Program-made: the position numbers and the translations under genes
Notes under the pieces: generated by a model
Database searches by the model: none
Told to the model about the DNA's origin: nothing
What the model saw: the letters and a program-made list of their open reading frames with translations, nothing else
In this document: one piece after another, positions 1 through 6,797 of the stretch
How positions within the stretch are numbered: the stretch's first letter is position 1
Layout: every line of letters starts with the position of its first letter
NCBI RefSeq assembly: GCF_000372465.1
Contig: NZ_AQUZ01000007.1
Location: 115-64,114, forward strand
Direction of reading: 5' to 3'
DNA length: 64,000 nucleotides
From: Kribbella catacumbae DSM 19601
GTDB lineage: Bacteria; Actinomycetota; Actinomycetes; Propionibacteriales; Kribbellaceae

Positions 1-62
1 GCTGCACGATCGTCCATACCGCTAAGGCTAGACGAGGCCGCCGACAGTTTCCGGGCCTGAAT

Positions 63-80
63 CCCCTTATCCACAAGGGG
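63..80 (-). terminator. short stem-loop downstream of remnant
   Basis: A 6-bp inverted repeat CCCCTT/AAGGGG flanks the 6-nt loop ATCCAC. On the minus strand it lies beyond the end of the remnant gene and the GIY-YIG gene, so it could end their transcript. The stem is short and no U-run follows, so this is a weak call. Confidence 0.3.
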
Positions 81-125
81 AAACCTCACATCCAGGAAAC
101 GCCGGAAAGCTGTAGGCTTACTGTC

Positions 126-414
126 TCAGGTCGTCGGGATGCGGTGACGGATCTTGTCGAGGTTCGAGTCGATGGGATCGATGGCGTCGAGGAGGAGATC
201 GGGCGAGCTGAGCGGTGGGTACTCCGCTCGCATTCGCTCGACGTGGGCCCAGTCGACCTCGCGACAGCGGCCCCAGCGGGTCGTAGTACACGGCGATCGC
301 CGCCGCATGATCCGGCCCGCTCAGCACACCACGCGGCTTTATTGCCTCCAGCAACCAGTTCCCGACAAAACACAAGCGTGCCAAGCTCTCGAGCCAATCG
401 AGCGGCCAGCGTCG
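126..414 (-). pseudogene. frameshifted remnant of an unknown small gene
   Basis: Two minus-strand reading frames join into one plausible peptide. One frame reads WLESLARLCFVGNWLLEAIK and onward through AAAIAVYYDPLGPLSR. About 255-265 it must switch frame to continue as EVDWAHVERMRAEYPPLSSP and end at the TGA at 128-126. Both halves have ordinary protein composition, while neither frame alone does past the switch. No start codon is evident: the first frame runs back into the 3' end of the GIY-YIG gene, as if the 5' part had been replaced. I do not recognise the family. A frameshifted relic seems likelier than a live gene, though a sequencing error is possible. Confidence 0.4.
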
Positions 415-416
415 GG

Positions 417-2045
417 TCAGGTGGGTGCCAGCACCCCGCCGTCGGCCTCTGCAGGTCCGTTGATCGACTGGTGGTATTCGAATGCCTCCGCGGCTTCGGT
501 GAACTCCAGCAGATCTCCGGCGACGGCGGCCAGCAGATCCCGTACCTCCGTTGGCGTGGCGTAGAAGAACTCCCTCCGCAGGTTCACCCGATTGACTCGG
601 CGATCCGCCAGCCTTCTGTGCATCTCGGCCTCGACACCGACCGCGTCGTTCGAGAAGTGGATGGCATGTACGTCGAAGTTGAACGGGACCGAGGCGTCCG
701 ACAGCTCACGAACCCGGTCCAGTGGTTCGAGCCGGCGCGTCATGCCCACCTTCACCATGCGCTCGCCAAATGCTCCGAGGTTGGAGATCACGTAGACGTA
801 GCCGGCTCTGATGTTAGCGGCGCGATAGTCGACATCCTCGATGGCCTTCTCGATCTCACCCATCTCCGCGCGCATCCGATCGGCCGCTTCGACATCGCCC
901 TTGGCCTCGAGTGCCGCCAACGCATTGACGTAGTGCGTCCGTTCGCGCTCCAGTTTCTCCCGCTGACGTTGAAGCTCCAGCTGAGTCTGGCGTTCCTCAC
1001 GCAGTCGAGCTCGCTCCTCCTTTTCGTGCTCCTTCTCCCTGGCGAGCTTCTCGAGGAAGTCGGCGGTGAGCTCCATCTCCTTGAGACGCAACGCGTGGTA
1101 GTGGCTCCCGATCTCGATGTCCATCGACTGCCCCAGCTTCACGATGGTCGCCTTGGATTTCTCGAGCCGGTCCTTCGAGGTGGACACCTTGTACGGCCGC
1201 ATGCCGCGAACCAGGTTGTCTGCTTCGTTGTTGTAGGCCCTCAGCAACAGCTTGGAGAACTCGCGAACCATCTTCGCGCCCTGGGGCCGCGAGCCGTTCA
1301 TCGTCATCTGCTGCGAGCCGGACACCGCGCCGCCGTCTTTGCGGGCCATCGCCTTGATTTGGTCCTGCAGCCTGGCCAACTCGGCCTTGTAAGCGACCGA
1401 GTCATCCAGTGGATGGGTGTATTCGTAGACGCCCACCTCCTGAAGGATCATGGTGTCCTCGGTCAGAACCAGCTTGTCCCGGAGGGTTTGCAGTTGCCCG
1501 GTGACAGTCGCCTTTTCGGCGACGAGTGCGTTGATGGCCGTTGTACCCCGTACATGCTCTGCCTCCAGTTCACGCGTCAGCGTGATCCTCTGGCTCTCGA
1601 GCTCCGCGGTCAGCTCGATCTTCCGCTCCTCCAGCTCTACCAGAGACAGGGCGCCGAGCTTGTCCAGCTGAGCCCTCAGCTGCTCATTCTTGGCGGCCAG
1701 TTGCTGAACCTGGATTGCAAGCTCTTTGGCTTTTCCGCGTGCCCCGAACAGTCCAATGGTCGGCTCGGGCGCCGCCTTGACCGGCTGATGCACAGCCGGG
1801 GCCGCGGGAAGCGCTGGCTCGGCTGCGGGAGCCGGTGCAGCCACCCCGACCTGCCGCGGGAGCCAGAAGGTCCAGTTGACCGGTGGGGGTCCCCAGGCTG
1901 GATCGGGAAGCCAACCCGGCGGCGGTACCCAGTCGGGCGGTGGCGGCGGCCAGTTGGGCGGCGAGTTGTACCGCCAGTTCACAATCCAGTCCGGTGGCGT
2001 TGGAGCACCTTGGACAGGTGGCTGCTGGTCACGGCCATGCTTCAT
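417..2045 (-). CDS. DUF4041 coiled-coil protein with C-terminal GIY-YIG (T5orf172-type) domain
   Basis: A 542-residue protein. Residues 1-75 are rich in Pro and Trp, with PPDW/PPPGW-type repeats. Residues 100-390 are mostly charged helix typical of DUF4041 coiled coils, with long Glu/Arg/Lys stretches around 330-385. The last 130 residues hold a GIY-YIG-like fold (GYVYVISN, then KVGMTRR, RVRELSDASVPFNF and a downstream acidic AEMHRRL), matching the T5orf172/MUG113 subgroup often found in phages and mobile DNA. A nuclease or DNA-processing role follows from the family, but its substrate is unknown. The ATG at 2045 is preceded by GGGGAGGG at good spacing. A perfect palindrome lies in the leader. 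The neighbouring gene remnant suggests this is an acquired segment. Confidence 0.8.
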   Translation of the reverse strand: MKHGRDQQPPVQGAPTPPDWIVNWRYNSPPNWPPPPPDWVPPPGWLPDPAWGPPPVNWTFWLPRQVGVAAPAPAAEPALPAAPAVHQPVKAAPEPTIGLFGARGKAKELAIQVQQLAAKNEQLRAQLDKLGALSLVELEERKIELTAELESQRITLTRELEAEHVRGTTAINALVAEKATVTGQLQTLRDKLVLTEDTMILQEVGVYEYTHPLDDSVAYKAELARLQDQIKAMARKDGGAVSGSQQMTMNGSRPQGAKMVREFSKLLLRAYNNEADNLVRGMRPYKVSTSKDRLEKSKATIVKLGQSMDIEIGSHYHALRLKEMELTADFLEKLAREKEHEKEERARLREERQTQLELQRQREKLERERTHYVNALAALEAKGDVEAADRMRAEMGEIEKAIEDVDYRAANIRAGYVYVISNLGAFGERMVKVGMTRRLEPLDRVRELSDASVPFNFDVHAIHFSNDAVGVEAEMHRRLADRRVNRVNLRREFFYATPTEVRDLLAAVAGDLLEFTEAAEAFEYHQSINGPAEADGGVLAPT

Positions 2046-2060
2046 GGCTATCCCTCCCCA

Positions 2061-2081
2061 GACGTCGTCTACTACGACGTC
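2061..2081. promoter_or_regulatory. palindrome in the leader of the GIY-YIG gene
   Basis: GACGTCGT-CTACT-ACGACGTC is a perfect 8-bp inverted repeat with a 5-bp spacer. Its near edge is 15 nt upstream of the start codon, next to the ribosome-binding site. It could be an operator or a leader hairpin that masks translation. No cognate regulator is encoded beside it. Confidence 0.45.
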
Positions 2082-2154
2082 CCCCGCGGGGACCGTAACA
2101 CTCTGTGTAACGGAGGACCAGCTCTCACTATGGGTGACTTCGAACGATAAATAC

Positions 2155-3597
2155 CTAGCTAACCTGCCCCGGTTCGGCCAGGAGATTGGTGGCTGCGGTC
2201 AAGAGTTCTTGGGTGGTGGGTTGGTCGAAGTAGGTGATTAGGGCTTCGTAGGTGCCGTGGTGGGCGGCGTCGGGGTCTACTACGTAGCCGTAGTAGCCGT
2301 CGGTGTAGCCGATTACTCGGGTGATGGGGTGGGGGCTGTCTGCTTGGAGGTAGAGGCCGTGGGCGGCGAAGAGTTCTATGGGGAGGTGGACCCAGGCGAC
2401 GTCGCCTAGTTTGACGACGCTGATGGGGAGGTCCAGGACGGGTGGGAGGCTTGCGGTTGCCATCAGGGCTTGGCCTCGGGCGCCGTCCAGGCGGGTTTGG
2501 GCGATGCGTTGGGCGGGGTCGTCGAGGCTGCCGTCGAGGCCGGCTTCGGCGGTTGCCACCATGGCGTCCGTCTCCAGTTGGCTGGGGAGGTCGCGGACCT
2601 TCAGGCTGACTGTCGTACGGCGGATGGTTGGGGCGACGGAGGGTAGGTCGAGGCCTGGTTCGGCGAGGGCTTCGGCGACTCGGGCGGCGAGGAGGCCGCC
2701 TAGGCGCTCGACTTCGGGTGCGCCGCGACCCTGGCGGGTGAAGCGCGGGCTGACGTCGCCTGCGGCGCCCTGGAGAAAACCAACAACAGGCTCAGGGTGT
2801 GCGACCCCGGCGTCGGAGGTGAAGTCGGCGGCGGGGGCGGCGGTGGACGTGTGGCCGGCACTGGCGCCGGAGGCGGCGGTGGACGTGTGGCCGGCACTGG
2901 CGGCGGGGGCAGCCTCAGCGGCGGGGGCGAGGTGGGCTAGCGCGGCACGGGTGGCGCCGGGCCAGTCGGCTGAGTAGAGGAGGTTTTCCGGGCCGTACGT
3001 CGTCGGGTGGCAGGCGAAGTCGAGGAGGATGGCTTGGAGGGTTTGGTCGGCGACGGAGTGCAACGTTAGAACGCCGGCCGTATTGTCGTGGGGCCCATTG
3101 CGGCGGTGCCGGTTCGTGCCGACGCCGACGACCTCGGTCGAGCGCCAGGAGGCGCGGACCGGTTGGCGCTCCAGCCGGGCACTCGCGACAGCGGCCGCGA
3201 GCGCCTCGTACAGCGGAGCCTCTCGGGAGGCGGAGATGACCGGGTGGATCTGGCCGGTCCACCCCGACGGCGCCGAGTGAGTGTGCGACGCACACACCAA
3301 GACGCACTCCGGTGGAATGCCGGCCGCAGCACCCGCCGCAGCGGACAGCTCGGCCGCCAGCGACGCGCCGATCGCGATCGCATCTACGCTCAGCCAGAGG
3401 ACGCCTGGGGAGTCGAAGGTACTGAGCCAGATCATCGTCGCGCGCAACTGATCCGCAGTACCGGTGGCCACTCCCTTGCGGGCGGAGTAGCCGTCGAGGC
3501 GGTGACCCGGCGGTGGGGTCACGTCCAAGGACACCGCCGCCAGCAGCAGCTCAGCACCCGCATCGAGCCGCCGCGTGCTGTTCGGTCGTGCGCTCAT
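2155..3597 (-). CDS. neutral/alkaline ceramidase N-terminal-fold protein
   Basis: A 480-residue protein of the neutral/alkaline non-lysosomal ceramidase N-terminal superfamily. Visible hallmarks are an early AAVSLDVTPPPGHRLDGYSA, the SHTHSAPSG metal-site motif near residue 105, and a later GFLQGAAGDVSPRF segment that matches the NxGDVSPN region of the family. Members hydrolyse N-acyl sphingoid bases or carry out unknown hydrolysis. In actinomycetes many lie in sugar operons, and their true substrates are not known. No signal peptide is seen, so it is probably cytosolic. The ATG overlaps the stop of the upstream permease gene (ATGA), so it is the last gene of the amino-sugar operon. Residues about 232-255 contain a duplicated Ala/Ser/Thr-rich 12-residue repeat that looks like a recent expansion in a surface loop. 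Confidence 0.7.
   Translation of the reverse strand: MSARPNSTRRLDAGAELLLAAVSLDVTPPPGHRLDGYSARKGVATGTADQLRATMIWLSTFDSPGVLWLSVDAIAIGASLAAELSAAAGAAAGIPPECVLVCASHTHSAPSGWTGQIHPVISASREAPLYEALAAAVASARLERQPVRASWRSTEVVGVGTNRHRRNGPHDNTAGVLTLHSVADQTLQAILLDFACHPTTYGPENLLYSADWPGATRAALAHLAPAAEAAPAASAGHTSTAASGASAGHTSTAAPAADFTSDAGVAHPEPVVGFLQGAAGDVSPRFTRQGRGAPEVERLGGLLAARVAEALAEPGLDLPSVAPTIRRTTVSLKVRDLPSQLETDAMVATAEAGLDGSLDDPAQRIAQTRLDGARGQALMATASLPPVLDLPISVVKLGDVAWVHLPIELFAAHGLYLQADSPHPITRVIGYTDGYYGYVVDPDAAHHGTYEALITYFDQPTTQELLTAATNLLAEPGQVS
2836..2902. repeat. 36-bp-period direct repeat inside the ceramidase-like gene
   Basis: The 31 nt at 2836-2866 are repeated exactly at 2872-2902. The 36-nt period keeps the reading frame and duplicates an AGHTSTAA peptide. 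The identity implies recent slippage or unequal recombination. Confidence 0.85.
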
Positions 3598-4458
3598 TTC
3601 AACGCTCCAGCGGTCATTCCCGTGCTGATCTGCTTGTGGAACACCAAGTAGACGCCCAGCACGGGCAGGATCGAAATGGTCAGTCCGGCGAACAGCCCGG
3701 AGAAGTCACTGTGATAACCCTGCGTCACAGCGATGTTTGCCAAACCCTGGGTGACGAGATAGCGCTTCTCGTCGGTGTTGAGCACGAGCGGGAGCAGGTA
3801 CTCGTTCCACATCCCGAGGAACTGGAAGATGCCGATGCTGACCAGCCCCGGCCGGGCCAGTGGCAGCATGATCCGGAACAGCACACCCCAGTGCGAGCAG
3901 CCGTCGACCAGCGCGGCCTCGGCGAGCTCCTTCGACTGGGTCCGGAAGAACGCGGTCAGGAAGAACACCGAGAACGACATTCCGTGCGTCGCGTAGACCA
4001 GGATCAGCCCGGCGTACGTGTTCAGCAGCCCGAGGTTCTGGACGACGAAGAACAAACGGCACCAGCGCCAGGAAGCCCGGAAACACCATGCCGCCGACGA
4101 ACACGTAGTACAGGACGCGGTTGCCGGGGAACTCGAAGCGGGCCAGCACATACGCGACCGCCGACGACAGGATCAGCGTCAGCACGACCCCGCTGCCGAC
4201 GACGACCAGGCTGTTGAAGAAGTACGCGCCGATGTGCGACTCGGTCCAGGCCCGCTCGAAGTTCTCCCAGCGCCAGACGGCCGGCAGCGTCCACGGGCTC
4301 TTGAAGATCTCCGCGTCGGACTTGAACGAGCTCACCACCGCCCAGAGCAGTGGGAACACCACCATCACGCCCCAGATCAGCACGAAGCCCTGGCTCGTTC
4401 CGCCGAAGACACGCGACGCGACGGTACGCCGTACTGTCGCGTCCGCTCGTTCCCCCAT
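3594..4458 (-). pseudogene. ngcG: sugar ABC transporter permease (NgcG/MalG type), frameshifted
   Basis: Carbohydrate ABC permease of the MalG class, about 288 codons if repaired. The N-terminal frame starts at the ATG at 4458 (MGERADATVRRTVASR) and runs through TM segments to FPGFLALVP. The frame then shifts, and the protein continues in another frame as LFFVVQNLGLLNTYAG to the stop at 3594. The shift maps to the AAA run near 4054-4056, where one extra A on the plus strand explains it. The EAA loop is intact (EAALVDGCSHWGVLFRIML). The start overlaps the preceding stop as TGATG, and its own stop overlaps the ceramidase-like start. Together with the deletion in the preceding gene, this points to genuine decay of the transporter, although a single-base error cannot be excluded. 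Confidence 0.7.
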
Positions 4459-5123
4459 CAGTACTCCACTCGCTCGCGCCGGGTCAGCCGGAAGGTCAGC
4501 AAGGTGAGGATCTCCTCGCACACCTTGAGCATCTCGTCCCAGTGCTTCGGGTACTTCCAGCCGTGCTTGTCCATCAACGGCTGGCTGTACCAGAGGCCGG
4601 AGACGCCGAAGACGTACGGCATCTCGTACTTCACGCCGTCGTACCGGCCGGCCTCGGCGACGCCCGGCAGCAGGGTGTCCTTGACCTTCACGCCCGGCTG
4701 GTCGTACGACTCCATCTCGAGCAGCTCACCGATGTCCATCACCTGCCTCTGCGAAGCCAGCGTGGCGCCGTCCAGGCCGACGTTCTCGATCAGGTCGGGC
4801 GGGTTGCCCTGGATGAACCGCGGCTGTAGCTGCTGCTGGAGCTTCTGCCCGCTGGTCAGCGTGACCTTGGCCTGCGGGAACTCCTTGCGGTACAGGTCCA
4901 GCGGCATGGTGGTCCAGTCCTTGCCGTAGCCGCCGTCGAAGTTGAAGAACTCCAGCGCCTTGCCGCCGTCGACCTTGCTGTAGTCGACCTTGTTGGCGGT
5001 CTGGACGGCAGGGCCAGCTTTGTCGGCGACCGGCTTCGCGCACGAGGCGAGCAGGCCGACGGCAGGCGCGGCCAGAGCCACGCGGAGGAGGGTACGGCGG
5101 TCGACCTGGCCGTCAGTTCTCAT
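4458..5123 (-). pseudogene. sugar-binding lipoprotein (NgcE type) fused by deletion to the tail of a permease (NgcF type)
   Basis: A 221-codon ORF. It starts as a twin-arginine lipoprotein (RRTLLR at 9-14, lipobox LLASC with Cys28) and continues as the N-terminal lobe of a family-1 sugar-binding protein resembling the N-acetylglucosamine/chitobiose binder NgcE, up to about residue 204 (KHWDEMLKVCEE). The last 15-18 residues, LTLLTFRLTRRERVEY, instead look like the C-terminus of a MalF/NgcF-type permease. Binding proteins of this family are normally about 450 residues, and a separate permease gene of about 900 bp should follow. An in-frame deletion of roughly 1.6 kb joining the two genes explains both absences. 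The product cannot work as a transporter component. The deletion size is inferred from family lengths. Confidence 0.7.
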
Positions 5124-5198
5124 CTGTCGCGTCCTATCTCGGGAAGAGTTGGCTCATGGATACGCCTGCCGAAGACGGCGGGGAAGATGATCCGGCAA

Positions 5199-5214
5199 CC
5201 TGGACTAGACCACT
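5199..5214. promoter_or_regulatory. DasR-responsive (dre)-like operator
   Basis: CCTGGACTAGACCACT matches the published Streptomyces dre consensus ACTGGTCTAGACCACT at 14 of 16 positions. It lies 76-91 bp upstream of the binding-protein start, in the only gap of the amino-sugar operon. DasR-type HutC repressors control N-acetylglucosamine uptake genes through such sites, which fits this location. Confidence 0.7.
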
Positions 5215-5223
5215 TGCGTGAGG

Positions 5224-5910
5224 TCACCCCCGAGGAATCGCGCCGACCAGCCGGGCCGTGATGTCCATCGGATTCGTGATCGCGTAGCCGACGACAACGG
5301 CATAGGCACCGGCTTCGCACACGGCCCGGACGTCTTCCGGCGTACGGATCCGGCCTTCGGCGATCACCGGGCAGTCCAGCGTCGCGACGAGCTGCCGGAC
5401 CAGGTCGACGTCTGGTCTGGTGGGAGGGTTGCCATTGGTATAGCCGGACAGTGTGGTCGCGACCAGATCAGCGCCATCGGCACGGGCCGCGAGACCGGCT
5501 TCCAGGCTGTCCACATCGGCGATCACCGGTACGCCGAGCTCGTCGTGGATGCGCTCGATCTGCCGGTGCAGCCGGTGCCCGTCGGGGCGCGGCCGGAGCG
5601 TGCCGTCGAGGGCGATCAGGTCGGCGCCGGCCTCGACCAGGCCGATCGCCGACTCGAAGGTCGGGGTGATGAACACGCCACCGGGATCGCCGAGCTTGTT
5701 GAGACCGATGATCGGCAGGTCGGTGACCGCGCGGATCGCGCCCACGTCGGCGGCTCCGTTGGCGCGGATGGCGCCGGCACCCCCGGCCTCCGCGGCGCGG
5801 GCCATCAGGGCCATCGGTTCGGGGGAGTAGAACGGGTTGCCGGGGCCGGCTTGGCAGGACACCACCAGGGTGCCTGGCGCGAGGATCGACATCAGCTGGT
5901 CCTGTTTCAT
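5224..5910 (-). CDS. nanE: N-acetylmannosamine-6-phosphate 2-epimerase
   Basis: A 228-residue TIM-barrel protein of the NanE family. It interconverts N-acetylmannosamine-6-phosphate and N-acetylglucosamine-6-phosphate, linking sialic-acid/ManNAc and GlcNAc catabolism. Family hallmarks are present: VVSCQAGPGNPFYSPE near the N-terminus, GAGAIRANG, the IGLNK strand motif, ADLIALDGTLRPRP, and the C-terminal phosphate-binding VIAEGRI and AVVVGYAITNP. Length matches the family (about 225-235). The ATG overlaps the stop of the kinase gene by 4 bp, so the two are translationally coupled. GlcNAc-6-phosphate deacetylase and glucosamine-6-phosphate deaminase are not encoded in the window. Confidence 0.93.
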   Translation of the reverse strand: MKQDQLMSILAPGTLVVSCQAGPGNPFYSPEPMALMARAAEAGGAGAIRANGAADVGAIRAVTDLPIIGLNKLGDPGGVFITPTFESAIGLVEAGADLIALDGTLRPRPDGHRLHRQIERIHDELGVPVIADVDSLEAGLAARADGADLVATTLSGYTNGNPPTRPDVDLVRQLVATLDCPVIAEGRIRTPEDVRAVCEAGAYAVVVGYAITNPMDITARLVGAIPRG

Positions 5911-6797
5911 CGCGAGCGGTGGATCACGAGCAGTTCGGCGTACGGGCCTGGTGGCGCTGTGGCCAAGCGTTCGGCACCGTCGAGGGAGTTGCCTGCCGCC
6001 TCGGTCAGGTGTGCGCGAGCCGGCAGGGCCGCTCGCATTGGCGCGGCGAGTTGCTCGCCGGCGCCCGCGAACAGGCCGCCTACGCAGGCCACAGGGACTG
6101 GTTCGTTGCCGGCTAGTCGGCCTACGGCGGTCGCGATCGTCTCCGCGATGTCGGCAGCGGCCCGCAGGACGATGTCTTGGGCAACGAGATCGTCCTCGGC
6201 AGCACGACGCAGTACTTCGGGCGCGAAGCGGGCCACGTCATCCACGAGGGTCGGCGACGGATACAGCGCGATCGGATCCAGTTCGGTCTCGGCGAGTGTG
6301 GTGGCGGGGCCACGACCGTCACGAGCACGCTGTACTGCGACGAGGCCCGCTCGGCCGATCGCGAAGGCGCTCCCGGCGTCGCCGAACATGTACCCGTGCC
6401 CGTCGACCTTGTACCAGGAGCCGTCGCGGTCAACCGCCAGGCAAACCAACCCGGTGCCTGCGGCAACCACCACGCCGTACCCGTCCGGCAGAGCACCCGC
6501 ATGCGCGGTCACCATGTCCTGGGTCAGGCGCACTTCTGTTGCCTGCAACAACTCTCCGATGCCCTCGGCAAGCTTCCTCGCCGTCGCCGGATCCTGCGGG
6601 AACCCGGTGAGCCCGAGCGCGACGACCTCGACCGGCTCGCTCACCCCCGCCTTCTCCGACGCGAGGCGGATGGCCTCCAGGGTGGCCTGCACACTGTTGC
6701 TTCCGTGGGCGTAGCCGGGGCCTTCGGCCGTTGTGCCGGAGGGGAGTACTCGGAGACGGAGAGCCGACTGGCCGCCGTCGAAGGCTAGATGGCTCAT
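5907..6797 (-). CDS. BadF/BadG-family N-acetylglucosamine-type kinase
   Basis: A 296-residue ASKHA-fold kinase of the BadF/BadG/BcrA/BcrD ATPase family, which includes N-acetylglucosamine kinases. It begins MSHLAFDGGQSALRL, where DGGQS is the phosphate-1 motif. A second motif, VVAAGTGLVCLAV, lies mid-protein, and GDAGSAFAIGR and VACVGGLFAGAG form the adenosine site. It probably phosphorylates GlcNAc or ManNAc to supply the epimerase. The ATG at 6797 is chosen because it overlaps the upstream stop (ATGA) and the conserved family start begins here; the longer in-frame extension lies inside the preceding gene. Specificity is inferred from the epimerase neighbour. Confidence 0.8.
   Translation of the reverse strand: MSHLAFDGGQSALRLRVLPSGTTAEGPGYAHGSNSVQATLEAIRLASEKAGVSEPVEVVALGLTGFPQDPATARKLAEGIGELLQATEVRLTQDMVTAHAGALPDGYGVVVAAGTGLVCLAVDRDGSWYKVDGHGYMFGDAGSAFAIGRAGLVAVQRARDGRGPATTLAETELDPIALYPSPTLVDDVARFAPEVLRRAAEDDLVAQDIVLRAAADIAETIATAVGRLAGNEPVPVACVGGLFAGAGEQLAAPMRAALPARAHLTEAAGNSLDGAERLATAPPGPYAELLVIHRSR

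Noticed and set aside
144..2150. 668-codon plus-strand open frame opposite the DUF4041 gene
   Set aside because: It is the antisense of a well-supported gene in GC-rich DNA, has no domain signature, and lacks a ribosome-binding site.
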